This document shows positions 7,622 to 13,960 of a DNA stretch of 32,467 bases, in pieces. Below the pieces are notes generated by a model. It was given only the letters and a program-made list of their open reading frames with translations, had not been told where the DNA came from and did not search any database. The stretch's first letter is position 1; each line of letters opens with the position of its first letter. Source of the DNA: Elusimicrobiota bacterium (GTDB taxonomy: Bacteria > Elusimicrobiota > Elusimicrobia > UBA1565); contig JACRDO010000119.1 in assembly GCA_016212885.1 (NCBI GenBank), forward strand, positions 1 to 32,467, given 5' to 3'. The position numbers were made by a program, and so were the translations under genes.

Positions 7622-8305
7622 TTAAGGAGGAGCTTCGCGGCCGGCGATGAGGCCGGCCTTGATGGCTTTGACGACGGCTTCGGTCCGGTTCCTGACGTCG
7701 AACTTCTGGAAAAGGACGTTGAGGTGGTTTTTGACGGTCTTGACGTTGCAGCCGAGCTCCGAAGCGATCTCGCGGTTGCTCTTGCCCATGCCGAGCAGGG
7801 CGAGTACCCGCATCTGCGTGCGCGTCGCGGCGCCGAGCGGGGTCTGGATCGTCTGCATGCGCTGAAGGCGCGAAACGGCCTTCTCCATGAGCGGCGGGGG
7901 GAGCAGGGTCCCCTGCTCCGCAAAGACCTTCAGGGCCCGGACCAGCTCGCGCGGCGGCAGCTTCTTCGACAGGTACCCGTAGGCCCCGGCCTGCACGGAC
8001 TCCATGACGTGCATGTCGTCGTGGTAGGCCGAGAGCATGAGGACGCGGACAGCCGGCATCGACTTGACGATGACGCGGGTGGCCTGGATCCCGGTGAGGT
8101 TGGGCAGGCCGATGTCCATGAGAATGACGTCTGGCTTGAGCTCGCCCGCCTTCTTGACCGCGTCGGCGCCGTCGAACGCCTCGCCGACGACCTCGACGCC
8201 CCTCTCGGCGTTGAGCATGTCCTTGATGACGTCGCGGAAGAGCGTCTCGTCGTCGCAGAGCAGCACCCGCAGCTTCTTCGCCTTCTTGACCTGTCTGCTG
8301 GGCAT
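7622..8305 (-). CDS. NarL/FixJ-type response regulator
   Basis: This 227-residue protein (start at ATG 8305, MPSRQVKKAKK) has a receiver domain with the acidic pair D18-D19, phosphoacceptor D64 in ILMDIGLPN, the conserved Ser in MLSAYHDD and the Lys in YLSKKLPP. A LuxR-type helix-turn-helix follows (GKSNREIASELGCNVKTVKNHL). Upstream in-frame ATGs at 8323 and 8341 are less likely because they overlap a -10-like TATGAT at 8319-8324. No Shine-Dalgarno is visible before 8305, so the message may be nearly leaderless. No partner kinase is adjacent. It is first in an operon with a phosphoesterase and an OPT transporter, which it may regulate. The stop codon overlaps the ribosome-binding site of the next gene. 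Confidence 0.92.
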   Translation of the reverse strand: MPSRQVKKAKKLRVLLCDDETLFRDVIKDMLNAERGVEVVGEAFDGADAVKKAGELKPDVILMDIGLPNLTGIQATRVIVKSMPAVRVLMLSAYHDDMHVMESVQAGAYGYLSKKLPPRELVRALKVFAEQGTLLPPPLMEKAVSRLQRMQTIQTPLGAATRTQMRVLALLGMGKSNREIASELGCNVKTVKNHLNVLFQKFDVRNRTEAVVKAIKAGLIAGREAPP

Positions 8306-8318
8306 GGGGTCCGATTTT

Positions 8319-8324
8319 ATCATA
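8319..8324 (-). promoter_or_regulatory. Probable -10 box of the regulator-phosphoesterase-transporter operon
   Basis: TATGAT on the minus strand lies 13 nt before the chosen ATG at 8305, in a short AT-rich patch between two divergent genes. No clear -35 box was found. Confidence 0.4.
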
Positions 8325-8379
8325 GCACTTCTGGCGGCCAAGGTTTCAACGCGATTTTTTGATAGGATGGACCGAAGAC

Positions 8380-8841
8380 ATGAAAGGTCTGACCAATCTG
8401 CTCTTCGCCGCGGCGCTCCTGGGCGCCGGCTATTGGCTGTGGACCCACGGACGCGCCGGGAGCGCCTTCGACCCGTCGAAAGACGCCAAGGCGGAGCTGC
8501 GCGAAGCCCTCGCAGCGGCCCGGCGTGGAAACAAGCGCGTCCTCCTCGAGGTCGGGAGCGACGCCTGCCTCTGGTGCAAGCGGCTGGACCGGTTCATGGA
8601 GGCCGACCCCGCCATCCGCGAGCTCGCGCAGAAGAGCTTCATCACCGTGCGCCTGGACTATCAGGCCGGCCGGGACCTGCTGGCGGCCTATCCGCCCATC
8701 ACCGGCACCCCTTATTTCTACGTCCTGGACAAAGACGGAGCTTTGCTGAGCCCCCAGGACACGGACAGCTTCGAATCGGGCGACTCCTACGACCGCGGCA
8801 AGCTCCTGGCTTTCTTCCAGGCTTGGGCTCCGCCCTCCTGA
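8380..8841 (+). CDS. Membrane-anchored thioredoxin-like protein
   Basis: The 153-residue protein starts at ATG 8380 (MKGLTNLLFAA), with AGGATGG about 9 nt upstream; an in-frame TTG 21 nt earlier is a poorer choice. An N-terminal hydrophobic segment (residues 3-22) acts as signal anchor. A thioredoxin fold follows, with redox motif C63-L-W-C66 (GSDACLWCKRLDRF) and the cis-proline in GTPYFYV (P111). It resembles thioredoxin_7 and DsbD C-terminal-like proteins that handle disulphides in the periplasm, often reducing them. It is transcribed divergently from the NarL-type regulator with about 75 bp between starts. No partner redox protein is adjacent, so its target is unknown. Confidence 0.85.
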   Translation: MKGLTNLLFAAALLGAGYWLWTHGRAGSAFDPSKDAKAELREALAAARRGNKRVLLEVGSDACLWCKRLDRFMEADPAIRELAQKSFITVRLDYQAGRDLLAAYPPITGTPYFYVLDKDGALLSPQDTDSFESGDSYDRGKLLAFFQAWAPPS

Positions 8842-8879
8842 GAGCTGAGAAGCTTCTTTCCCGCAAGCCGAGCAGGGTG

Positions 8880-8885
8880 TATAAT
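8880..8885 (+). promoter_or_regulatory. Consensus -10 box immediately before the second MNT gene
   Basis: A perfect TATAAT lies 6 nt before the GTG start at 8892. Transcription starting 7 nt after the box would begin at the first base of the start codon, giving a leaderless message. No good -35 box is visible. Confidence 0.6.
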
Positions 8886-8891
8886 ACTCCG

Positions 8892-9191
8892 GTGTCTCCC
8901 GAAGCCGTGGCTCAAGCGGTGATCCGGTCGGCCTGCGAGCGGCTGCCTTTTGCGCACTTTCGAGTCTTTCTCTTCGGCTCGCGCGCGAGCGGCGAGGTGA
9001 AGCCGGGCTCGGATTACGACATCGGCATAGACGCCGGGGCCAAGATTCCGCTGGGCTGTCTGGCCCTCATCGAGGACGACCTCGAGCGCCTGCCCGTCCT
9101 TCAAAAGTTCGACGTGGTCGATTTTTTCGCCTCCCCCGAGGAGTTCGCTCGGAGGGCTCTGGAGAGCGCAAGGATCATCTATGAGCAATAG
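8892..9191 (+). CDS. MNT-domain nucleotidyltransferase, HI0073-like
   Basis: This 99-residue protein starts at GTG 8892 (VSPEAVAQAV). The GTG is preferred because it directly follows the -10 box and gives the usual family length; the frame is open far upstream without sense. The nucleotidyltransferase signature is G29-S30 in FLFGSRASGE and D41-Y-D43 in SDYDIGI, with a third acidic residue in KFDVVDFF. In HI0073/HI0074-type pairs, this protein binds a helical partner encoded next to it; such pairs are now often viewed as MNT/HEPN toxin-antitoxin modules. It overlaps the downstream partner gene by 11 bp. It is only distantly similar to the MNT protein at 721-1047, so the two pairs were acquired separately rather than duplicated. 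Confidence 0.88.
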   Translation: MSPEAVAQAVIRSACERLPFAHFRVFLFGSRASGEVKPGSDYDIGIDAGAKIPLGCLALIEDDLERLPVLQKFDVVDFFASPEEFARRALESARIIYEQ

Positions 9192-9558
9192 CAAGTCTTC
9201 CGATCTTCGAGCCATGCTGGGGCGGGCGATGAAAAAACTCGCTTCGGCCCTGGCCGAACCTCCCAACGAGTACGTCCGCGATTCGGCCATCCAGAGATTC
9301 GAGTTCACCTTCGAACTCGCCTGGAAAACGCTAAAGGCTTGCCTGGAAGAGCAGGGCATCTCCGCGTACTCGCCGAGGGATTGCTTCAAGGAGGCCCTCC
9401 GAGCCGGCCTCATCGAAGACGACCCGCTGTGGCTTGAGACGATCAAGCTGAGGAATCTGACCGCCCACACCTACAACGAGGCGACCGCCGAGGACATCTA
9501 CCGCGCCCTGCCCGGGGTGATCCGGCTTTACGAGAAGCTGCTGGCGAAGCTGGGTTGA
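9181..9558 (+). CDS. HI0074-type nucleotidyltransferase-binding / HEPN-like protein
   Basis: This 125-residue all-helical protein starts at ATG 9181 inside the end of the MNT gene. It matches the nucleotidyltransferase substrate-binding family (PF08780, HI0074): QRFEFTFELAWKTLKACLEE (39-58), SPRDCFKEALRAGLI (64-78) and RNLTAHTYNE (91-100). The last stretch gives R91-x4-H96-x-Y98, the HepT-like R-x4-H-x-Y arrangement in which His and Arg support ribonuclease activity and the Tyr is modified by the MNT partner in studied systems. Activity as a toxin is inferred. A family A palindromic element begins about 85 bp downstream. Confidence 0.88.
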   Translation: MSNSKSSDLRAMLGRAMKKLASALAEPPNEYVRDSAIQRFEFTFELAWKTLKACLEEQGISAYSPRDCFKEALRAGLIEDDPLWLETIKLRNLTAHTYNEATAEDIYRALPGVIRLYEKLLAKLG

Positions 9559-9624
9559 TTTTACTCGGCAGACAGCCAGAATGAAGTCCGTGAAGTGGGA
9601 TGCGCAAGTCGTGCGGTTAAGAAG

Positions 9625-9630
9625 TATAAT
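9625..9630 (+). promoter_or_regulatory. Consensus -10 box upstream of ahcY
   Basis: A perfect TATAAT lies 111 nt before the ahcY start, and a family A repeat fills most of the gap. No convincing -35 box is seen at 17 +/- 1 bp. I looked for an S-adenosylhomocysteine riboswitch fold in the leader and saw none. Confidence 0.5.
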
Positions 9631-9644
9631 GGCTTTTGGTTTTA

Positions 9645-9733
9645 CGTCCCGGACATCCAAACGGCGTATCGAACTTTCCGAACGACGCAGGTTCGGGACG
9701 CGCCAAACCAACGGACTTTGGATGTTTGGTACG
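9645..9733. repeat. Family A palindromic element, copy A2 (in the ahcY leader)
   Basis: CGTCCCGGAC (9645-9654) pairs, with one mismatch, with GTTCGGGACG (9691-9700). CCAAAC (9703-9708) pairs with GTTTGG (9724-9729) around a 15-nt loop. The element aligns over its whole length with the copy at 16995-17090, sharing CATCCAAACG, GAACTTTCC and CCAAACCAACG. It ends directly at the ahcY ribosome-binding site. Confidence 0.8.
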
Positions 9734-9741
9734 GAGGAGGA

Positions 9742-11055
9742 ATGACCACCGCCACCATGGATTACAAGGTGAAGGACCTTTCATTGGCCGAGTTCGGCGA
9801 GAAGGAGATCGAGATCGCCCGGCATGAGATGCCGGGCCTGGCGTCCCTGCGCGAGGAGTACAAGGGCGAGAGGCCGCTGGGGGGCGCCCGCATCGGCGGC
9901 AGCCTCCACATGACCATCGAGACCGCGGTCCTCATCGAGACCCTCATGGACCTGGGCGCGAGCGTGCGCTGGTCGAGCTGCAACATCTTCTCGACCCAGG
10001 ACCACGCAGCTGCCGCCATCGCCAAGCGCGGCATCCCCGTCTTCGCCTGGAAGGGGGAGACCCACGAGGAGTACGACTGGTGCATCGAGCAGACCCTGCG
10101 GTGGCCGGACGGCAAGGCCCTGAACATGATCCTGGACGACGGCGGGGACCTCACCCTCCTCGTCCACCAGAAGCACCCCGCGCTCCTCCAAGGCATCCAC
10201 GGCATCACCGAGGAGACCACGACGGGGGTCCACCGGCTCTACCAGCGCGCGGCCGTAGGCGAGCTCCTGTGCCCCGCGATCAACGTCAACGACTCGTGCA
10301 CCAAGTCCAAGTTCGACAACCTCTACGGCTGCCGCGAGTCGCTCATCGACGGCATCAAGCGCGCCACCGACGTGATGGTCGCCGGCAAGGTCTGCGTCGT
10401 GGCGGGCTACGGCGACGTGGGCAAGGGCTGCGCGCAGTCCCTGCGCGGGCAGGGCGCGCGGGTGCTCATCACCGAGATCGACCCCATCAACGCCCTGCAG
10501 GCCTGCATGGAAGGCTACCAGGTCGTCACGATGGAGGAGGCCGCGCCGATGGCCGACATCTTCGTGACGGCGACCGGCTGCTGCGACATCATCACGCGGG
10601 CGCACCTGGATCGAATGAAGCACCAGGCCATCGTCTGCAACATCGGCCACTTCGACGTGGAGATCGACGTCTCGAGCCTGGAGAGGGACAGAAGCTTGAA
10701 GAAGATCGGCATCAAGCCGCAGGTGGACCAGTTCGAGTGGCCCGACGGCAAGCGCGTCACCCTGCTGGCCGAAGGCCGGCTCGTGAACCTCGGCTGCGCC
10801 TCGGGGCATCCGAGCTTCGTGATGAGCAACTCCTTCACCAACCAGTGCCTCGCGCAGATCGAGCTCTGGACGAACCGGGACACGGGCAAGTACAAGAACC
10901 AGGTCTACATCCTGCCCAAGCACTTAGACGAGAAGGTGGCCAGGCTGCACCTCGGCAAGCTCGGCGCGAAGCTGACGAAGCTGACCTCCAAGCAGGCTTC
11001 CTACCTCGGAATCCCCGTGGAGGGGCCTTACAAGCCGGACAACTACCGGTATTGA
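9742..11055 (+). CDS. ahcY: S-adenosylhomocysteine hydrolase
   Basis: The 437-residue cytosolic enzyme splits S-adenosylhomocysteine into adenosine and homocysteine, removing the inhibitory by-product of methyl transfer. Diagnostic segments are H57 in [26 protein letters not shown] (78-94), DDGGDLT (132-138), [13 protein letters not shown] (154-166), the NAD-binding [11 protein letters not shown] (221-231) and the C-terminal KPDNYRY that reaches into the neighbouring subunit. ATG 9742 is chosen because a GGAGG ends 4 nt before it and the family starts this way; the frame is open for 49 more codons upstream, but that stretch translates the family A repeat. Length is typical of bacterial enzymes. 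No other methyl-cycle gene is adjacent; the glycosyltransferase gene converges from downstream. Confidence 0.97.
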   Translation: MTTATMDYKVKDLSLAEFGEKEIEIARHEMPGLASLREEYKGERPLGGARIGGSLHMTIETAVLIETLMDLGASVRWSSCNIFSTQDHAAAAIAKRGIPVFAWKGETHEEYDWCIEQTLRWPDGKALNMILDDGGDLTLLVHQKHPALLQGIHGITEETTTGVHRLYQRAAVGELLCPAINVNDSCTKSKFDNLYGCRESLIDGIKRATDVMVAGKVCVVAGYGDVGKGCAQSLRGQGARVLITEIDPINALQACMEGYQVVTMEEAAPMADIFVTATGCCDIITRAHLDRMKHQAIVCNIGHFDVEIDVSSLERDRSLKKIGIKPQVDQFEWPDGKRVTLLAEGRLVNLGCASGHPSFVMSNSFTNQCLAQIELWTNRDTGKYKNQVYILPKHLDEKVARLHLGKLGAKLTKLTSKQASYLGIPVEGPYKPDNYRY

Positions 11056-11098
11056 ACCGCCTGGATGCGGGCCGGGCGCTTGCGGAGCTCCCCTGCGC

Positions 11099-12808
11099 TC
11101 ATTTGAGCGCCGGGCGCACCCTGGAGATGCGCAGGTACGCCGACGCGGTCGTCTGGGTCTCCTGGACCGTCTCAAGCCGGAACTCAGGGCCCAGCGCGTC
11201 GTCCTTGACGCTCAGGCCGGTCCGATACTCGATCCTCTGAAGCGCGAAGACATCCAGATAGAGATGGCGGCCCATCCCATCGAGAATCTCGCCGCTGTGC
11301 CTGTTCGCCCACGCGAAATCCGCCGCGGCCCGCTCCAGGACCGTGATCTGCCCGGGCCTGGAGTAGATGAAGAACGCCCGGTCGTCCTTCACGGAGTCGA
11401 GGACGAAGCGGTGGCACGCCTCGGTCTCGCGGATGAGCTCCAGCGAACGGGTGTGGCGCTGAGACACGGCCACGGGGTGGTAGAGAGCCGCGGAGGCGAG
11501 CGAGAGCAGGAAGAGGGCGCGCGCGGGGAACAGGGCCGGGAAAGCGGCGTGGAAGGCGACGGGGACCAGCGCGCCCAGCACGCAGGCCAGCAGGAAGAAG
11601 CGCGCGGAAGCCGGATGGACGCAGTCGCCGATGTAGTAGGACCAGAAGATCGAGAGCTGGACCGCGAGGCACGCGGCGACTATGCCGAGGAAATGGCGCC
11701 GCGGCGCGGGGCCGGGGTCGATCCTGCGCCGCGCGAGGGCGAAGGCCAGGGCGAGGAGCATCGCGGCCGAGACGCAGTTGAGCAGCCCCGCATGGGGGTT
11801 CAAAGGGTCGGCCAAGGTCCATTGGGCCTGAAGGGTCTTGAGGAAGAAGGTCTTGAAATGCGCCCACGCGAAGGTCGGGACGTTCGCGGGAGGCTCGAAG
11901 GGCCGCGGCATGAGCATCCGCTGGACGATCAGCGGCAGGAGCAGAAGGGGGGAGGCCAGGTAGAGGTCCGCGCGCGCCGCGATGTGCTCCCACCGGACGT
12001 AGCGCAGGAGGACCGCCCCTGCGAACATCAGGGCCCCGAGCAGGAAGCTTTCGTAGCGGGTATGGCAGTAGAGCAGCAGGGTGGCCCAGAAGAAGGCGAG
12101 GGACTCCGCCCTGGGGTCGCGCATGAACCGGTAGAGCCCGGCAGCTGAGGCGCAGAAGAGCGCGGCGGAGAGCAGGTCCTGGCCCCCGGAAGCCGCGCAG
12201 AGCGAGACGAGCGGATAGGAGGCCGTCAAGATCCCGGCCGCGGCAGCCGCCTGGAAGCCAGCCAGGCGCCGGACCCCGATGATGATCCCGGACAACAGGA
12301 TGAACAGGACCAGGAAGTTGACGCAGAACGGGTTCGTGTACCGGTAGCCGCTCGCCTGATGGGCGATGCTGACCAGGAAGGGGAACAGCAGCGGGCGCTT
12401 CTCCAGCTCATTGTTGAGCACGAACATGTCGCCGTAGAAGCGGTCGGCGATCGTCGGATTGAACGCGGTCCTCCAATGGACCATGGATTGGGAGACGCCG
12501 AGGAGGTTGGTCTCGTCGCTCAGGACCCGGAATCTGGGCGAGACCGATGCGAAGACGCCGATGCTCAGCGCCAGGGCCAAGGCCAGGGATAGGCGGTGCT
12601 CGGACCAGAACCTTCGAAGAGTCAGGCCCGAGGAACGCAGGCTGTCCCATGCGGCCGCGAGCCAGGTCAGCACCAAGGCGAGGATGAGGTAGTAGGAGGC
12701 GTGCCCGTAGACGCTGACCGCGCCGCTGTGGGAGGCGCTGGCGCGGCAGAGCAGGGCCGCGTAGGCCGCGAGCGCGCACAGACCCAGGGCGAAGCGTGCC
12801 GGCGTCAT
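11099..12808 (-). CDS. Multi-spanning membrane protein, GT-C glycosyltransferase-like
   Basis: The 569-residue protein has about 11-13 hydrophobic segments followed by a soluble C-terminal part (from about 470). After the third segment a loop carries RVLSDETNLLGVSQSM with D98-E99, the position and type of acidic pair that GT-C enzymes of the PMT/ArnT class use to act on lipid-linked sugars. It may therefore transfer a sugar to a protein or lipid on the outer face of the inner membrane. The donor and acceptor are unknown, and the overall family is assigned from topology and this motif only. It is convergent with ahcY (43 bp apart) and divergent from the propeller/coiled-coil operon. A -10-like TATCAT about 12 nt before the ATG, with no Shine-Dalgarno, suggests a short leader. 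Confidence 0.7.
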   Translation of the reverse strand: MTPARFALGLCALAAYAALLCRASASHSGAVSVYGHASYYLILALVLTWLAAAWDSLRSSGLTLRRFWSEHRLSLALALALSIGVFASVSPRFRVLSDETNLLGVSQSMVHWRTAFNPTIADRFYGDMFVLNNELEKRPLLFPFLVSIAHQASGYRYTNPFCVNFLVLFILLSGIIIGVRRLAGFQAAAAAGILTASYPLVSLCAASGGQDLLSAALFCASAAGLYRFMRDPRAESLAFFWATLLLYCHTRYESFLLGALMFAGAVLLRYVRWEHIAARADLYLASPLLLLPLIVQRMLMPRPFEPPANVPTFAWAHFKTFFLKTLQAQWTLADPLNPHAGLLNCVSAAMLLALAFALARRRIDPGPAPRRHFLGIVAACLAVQLSIFWSYYIGDCVHPASARFFLLACVLGALVPVAFHAAFPALFPARALFLLSLASAALYHPVAVSQRHTRSLELIRETEACHRFVLDSVKDDRAFFIYSRPGQITVLERAAADFAWANRHSGEILDGMGRHLYLDVFALQRIEYRTGLSVKDDALGPEFRLETVQETQTTASAYLRISRVRPALK

Positions 12809-12901
12809 GAGTGCGCCGATATGATATCACCTTTTATTCGCAGACATAAATATTTAATATCTGGATGCTATCCAATTGCCTGCCCTCCAAAGGGCTCTAT
12901 T

Positions 12902-13960
12902 ATGGAAGAGGAGACGACGGACGCGCAGAAGGACAAGATGATCGAGGACTATCAGTCCAGGCTCTCCAGCATCGAGCTGGACGTCCCCCTCATCAAGGAC
13001 CTTGCCGCGAAGAAGAAACCGGCCATTGCCGAGCCTCCCCAGCCCAAACGAAGCCCGGAAGCAGCGCTGCCCGAGCTTCCTCAAGCCGTCGCGGCCCCTG
13101 AGAAAGCCGGGGAAGTCCAGCCCCACGTTCAGGAGAGGATCGAGCTTCCTTCTTGGGCCGACGCGAGAGCCGCTTTCCGGAAGCCCTGGCTTCGCCGGGC
13201 CGCCGCGGCCGCGGCCTTCCTGGCCGCATCGGCCCTGGCGCTCAACGCCGCGGCCCGATGGCAAGCGCGGCGCGAGCTGCGGTCCCATCAATCCTTCGCC
13301 CTGCCCCTCGCGCGCCCCGCGGGGCTGAGCGTCAACGGGGGGATTCTCTACACCCTGGACCCGGCCCGGCAGCTGATCTTCGCGTTCACGGCCTCGGGAT
13401 CGAGGCTCAAGATCAAGGCGATCGAGAAGTTCCCGGTCCCCGCGGACGGGGGCCTGGCCTTCGGCAAGGACTGCCTCTGGAGCGCGGACACGCAGAGCGG
13501 CCGGATCTTCCGGCACTCGCTGGACCCGGCGTACTCGGTCCAGACGACCTTCGCCAACCCGCAGAGCCATCCCTCCGCCGTGTACTGGGACGGCAGGCGC
13601 CTCTGGACGAGCGACGCGCGCACCCAGACCGTCTTCCAGTACGCCGTGGACCGCGCCTTGACCCCGCTCAGGCAGTACACGCTCTCCGGCATCTCCCCGG
13701 CCGGGATGCACCTGGAGGGGGAGACCCTCTGGGTGTTCGACTCGCTCAAGCGCGCCGCCAACACCTACAGCCCGGGCGGAATCCTCGCGGCGCGCGAGAC
13801 CATCGATTTCAACGACCGGCTTCCCGCGAACTGCCGGGTGACGGGGTTCGCCGCGGATGAAGCCTCGGCCTGGATCATCACCGAGAACCCCGCCGAAATA
13901 CACCGGTTCGACCTCCAATACCTGAAACGGAAGGCCAACATCCATGGAACAGCCCCCTGA
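12902..13960 (+). CDS. Membrane-anchored protein with a propeller-like outer domain
   Basis: The 352-residue protein (start ATG 12902, MEEETTDAQKDKM) has a charged, proline-containing cytoplasmic N-terminus (1-95), one membrane helix (about 97-118, Ala/Leu-rich after KPWLRR) and an outer domain of about 230 residues. The outer domain shows repeated blades of the kind GLSVNGGILYTLDPARQ, GLAFGKDCLWSADTQSGRI, AVYWDGRRLWTSDARTQ and GMHLEGETLWVFDSLKR, each about 45 residues. This is a beta-propeller pattern like NHL or SMP-30 proteins, which bind ligands or other proteins. I do not recognise a named family. The last 17 bp overlap the start of the long coiled-coil gene, so the two proteins are probably made together and may form one envelope-associated assembly. 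Confidence 0.7.
   Translation: MEEETTDAQKDKMIEDYQSRLSSIELDVPLIKDLAAKKKPAIAEPPQPKRSPEAALPELPQAVAAPEKAGEVQPHVQERIELPSWADARAAFRKPWLRRAAAAAAFLAASALALNAAARWQARRELRSHQSFALPLARPAGLSVNGGILYTLDPARQLIFAFTASGSRLKIKAIEKFPVPADGGLAFGKDCLWSADTQSGRIFRHSLDPAYSVQTTFANPQSHPSAVYWDGRRLWTSDARTQTVFQYAVDRALTPLRQYTLSGISPAGMHLEGETLWVFDSLKRAANTYSPGGILAARETIDFNDRLPANCRVTGFAADEASAWIITENPAEIHRFDLQYLKRKANIHGTAP

Noticed and set aside
9559-9741. Possible S-adenosylhomocysteine riboswitch before ahcY
   Set aside because: I looked for the expected paired stems and conserved core and found only the family A palindrome, which also occurs at sites unrelated to ahcY.
9595-9741. N-terminal extension of AhcY by 49 codons
   Set aside because: The extension is the translation of the family A repeat and the promoter region, with no ribosome-binding site; the inner ATG has GGAGG and fits the family.
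11095-11110. GCGCTC-ATTT-GAGCGC hairpin between ahcY and the glycosyltransferase gene as a terminator
   Set aside because: The stem is short, overlaps the glycosyltransferase stop codon and has no run of T on either strand.
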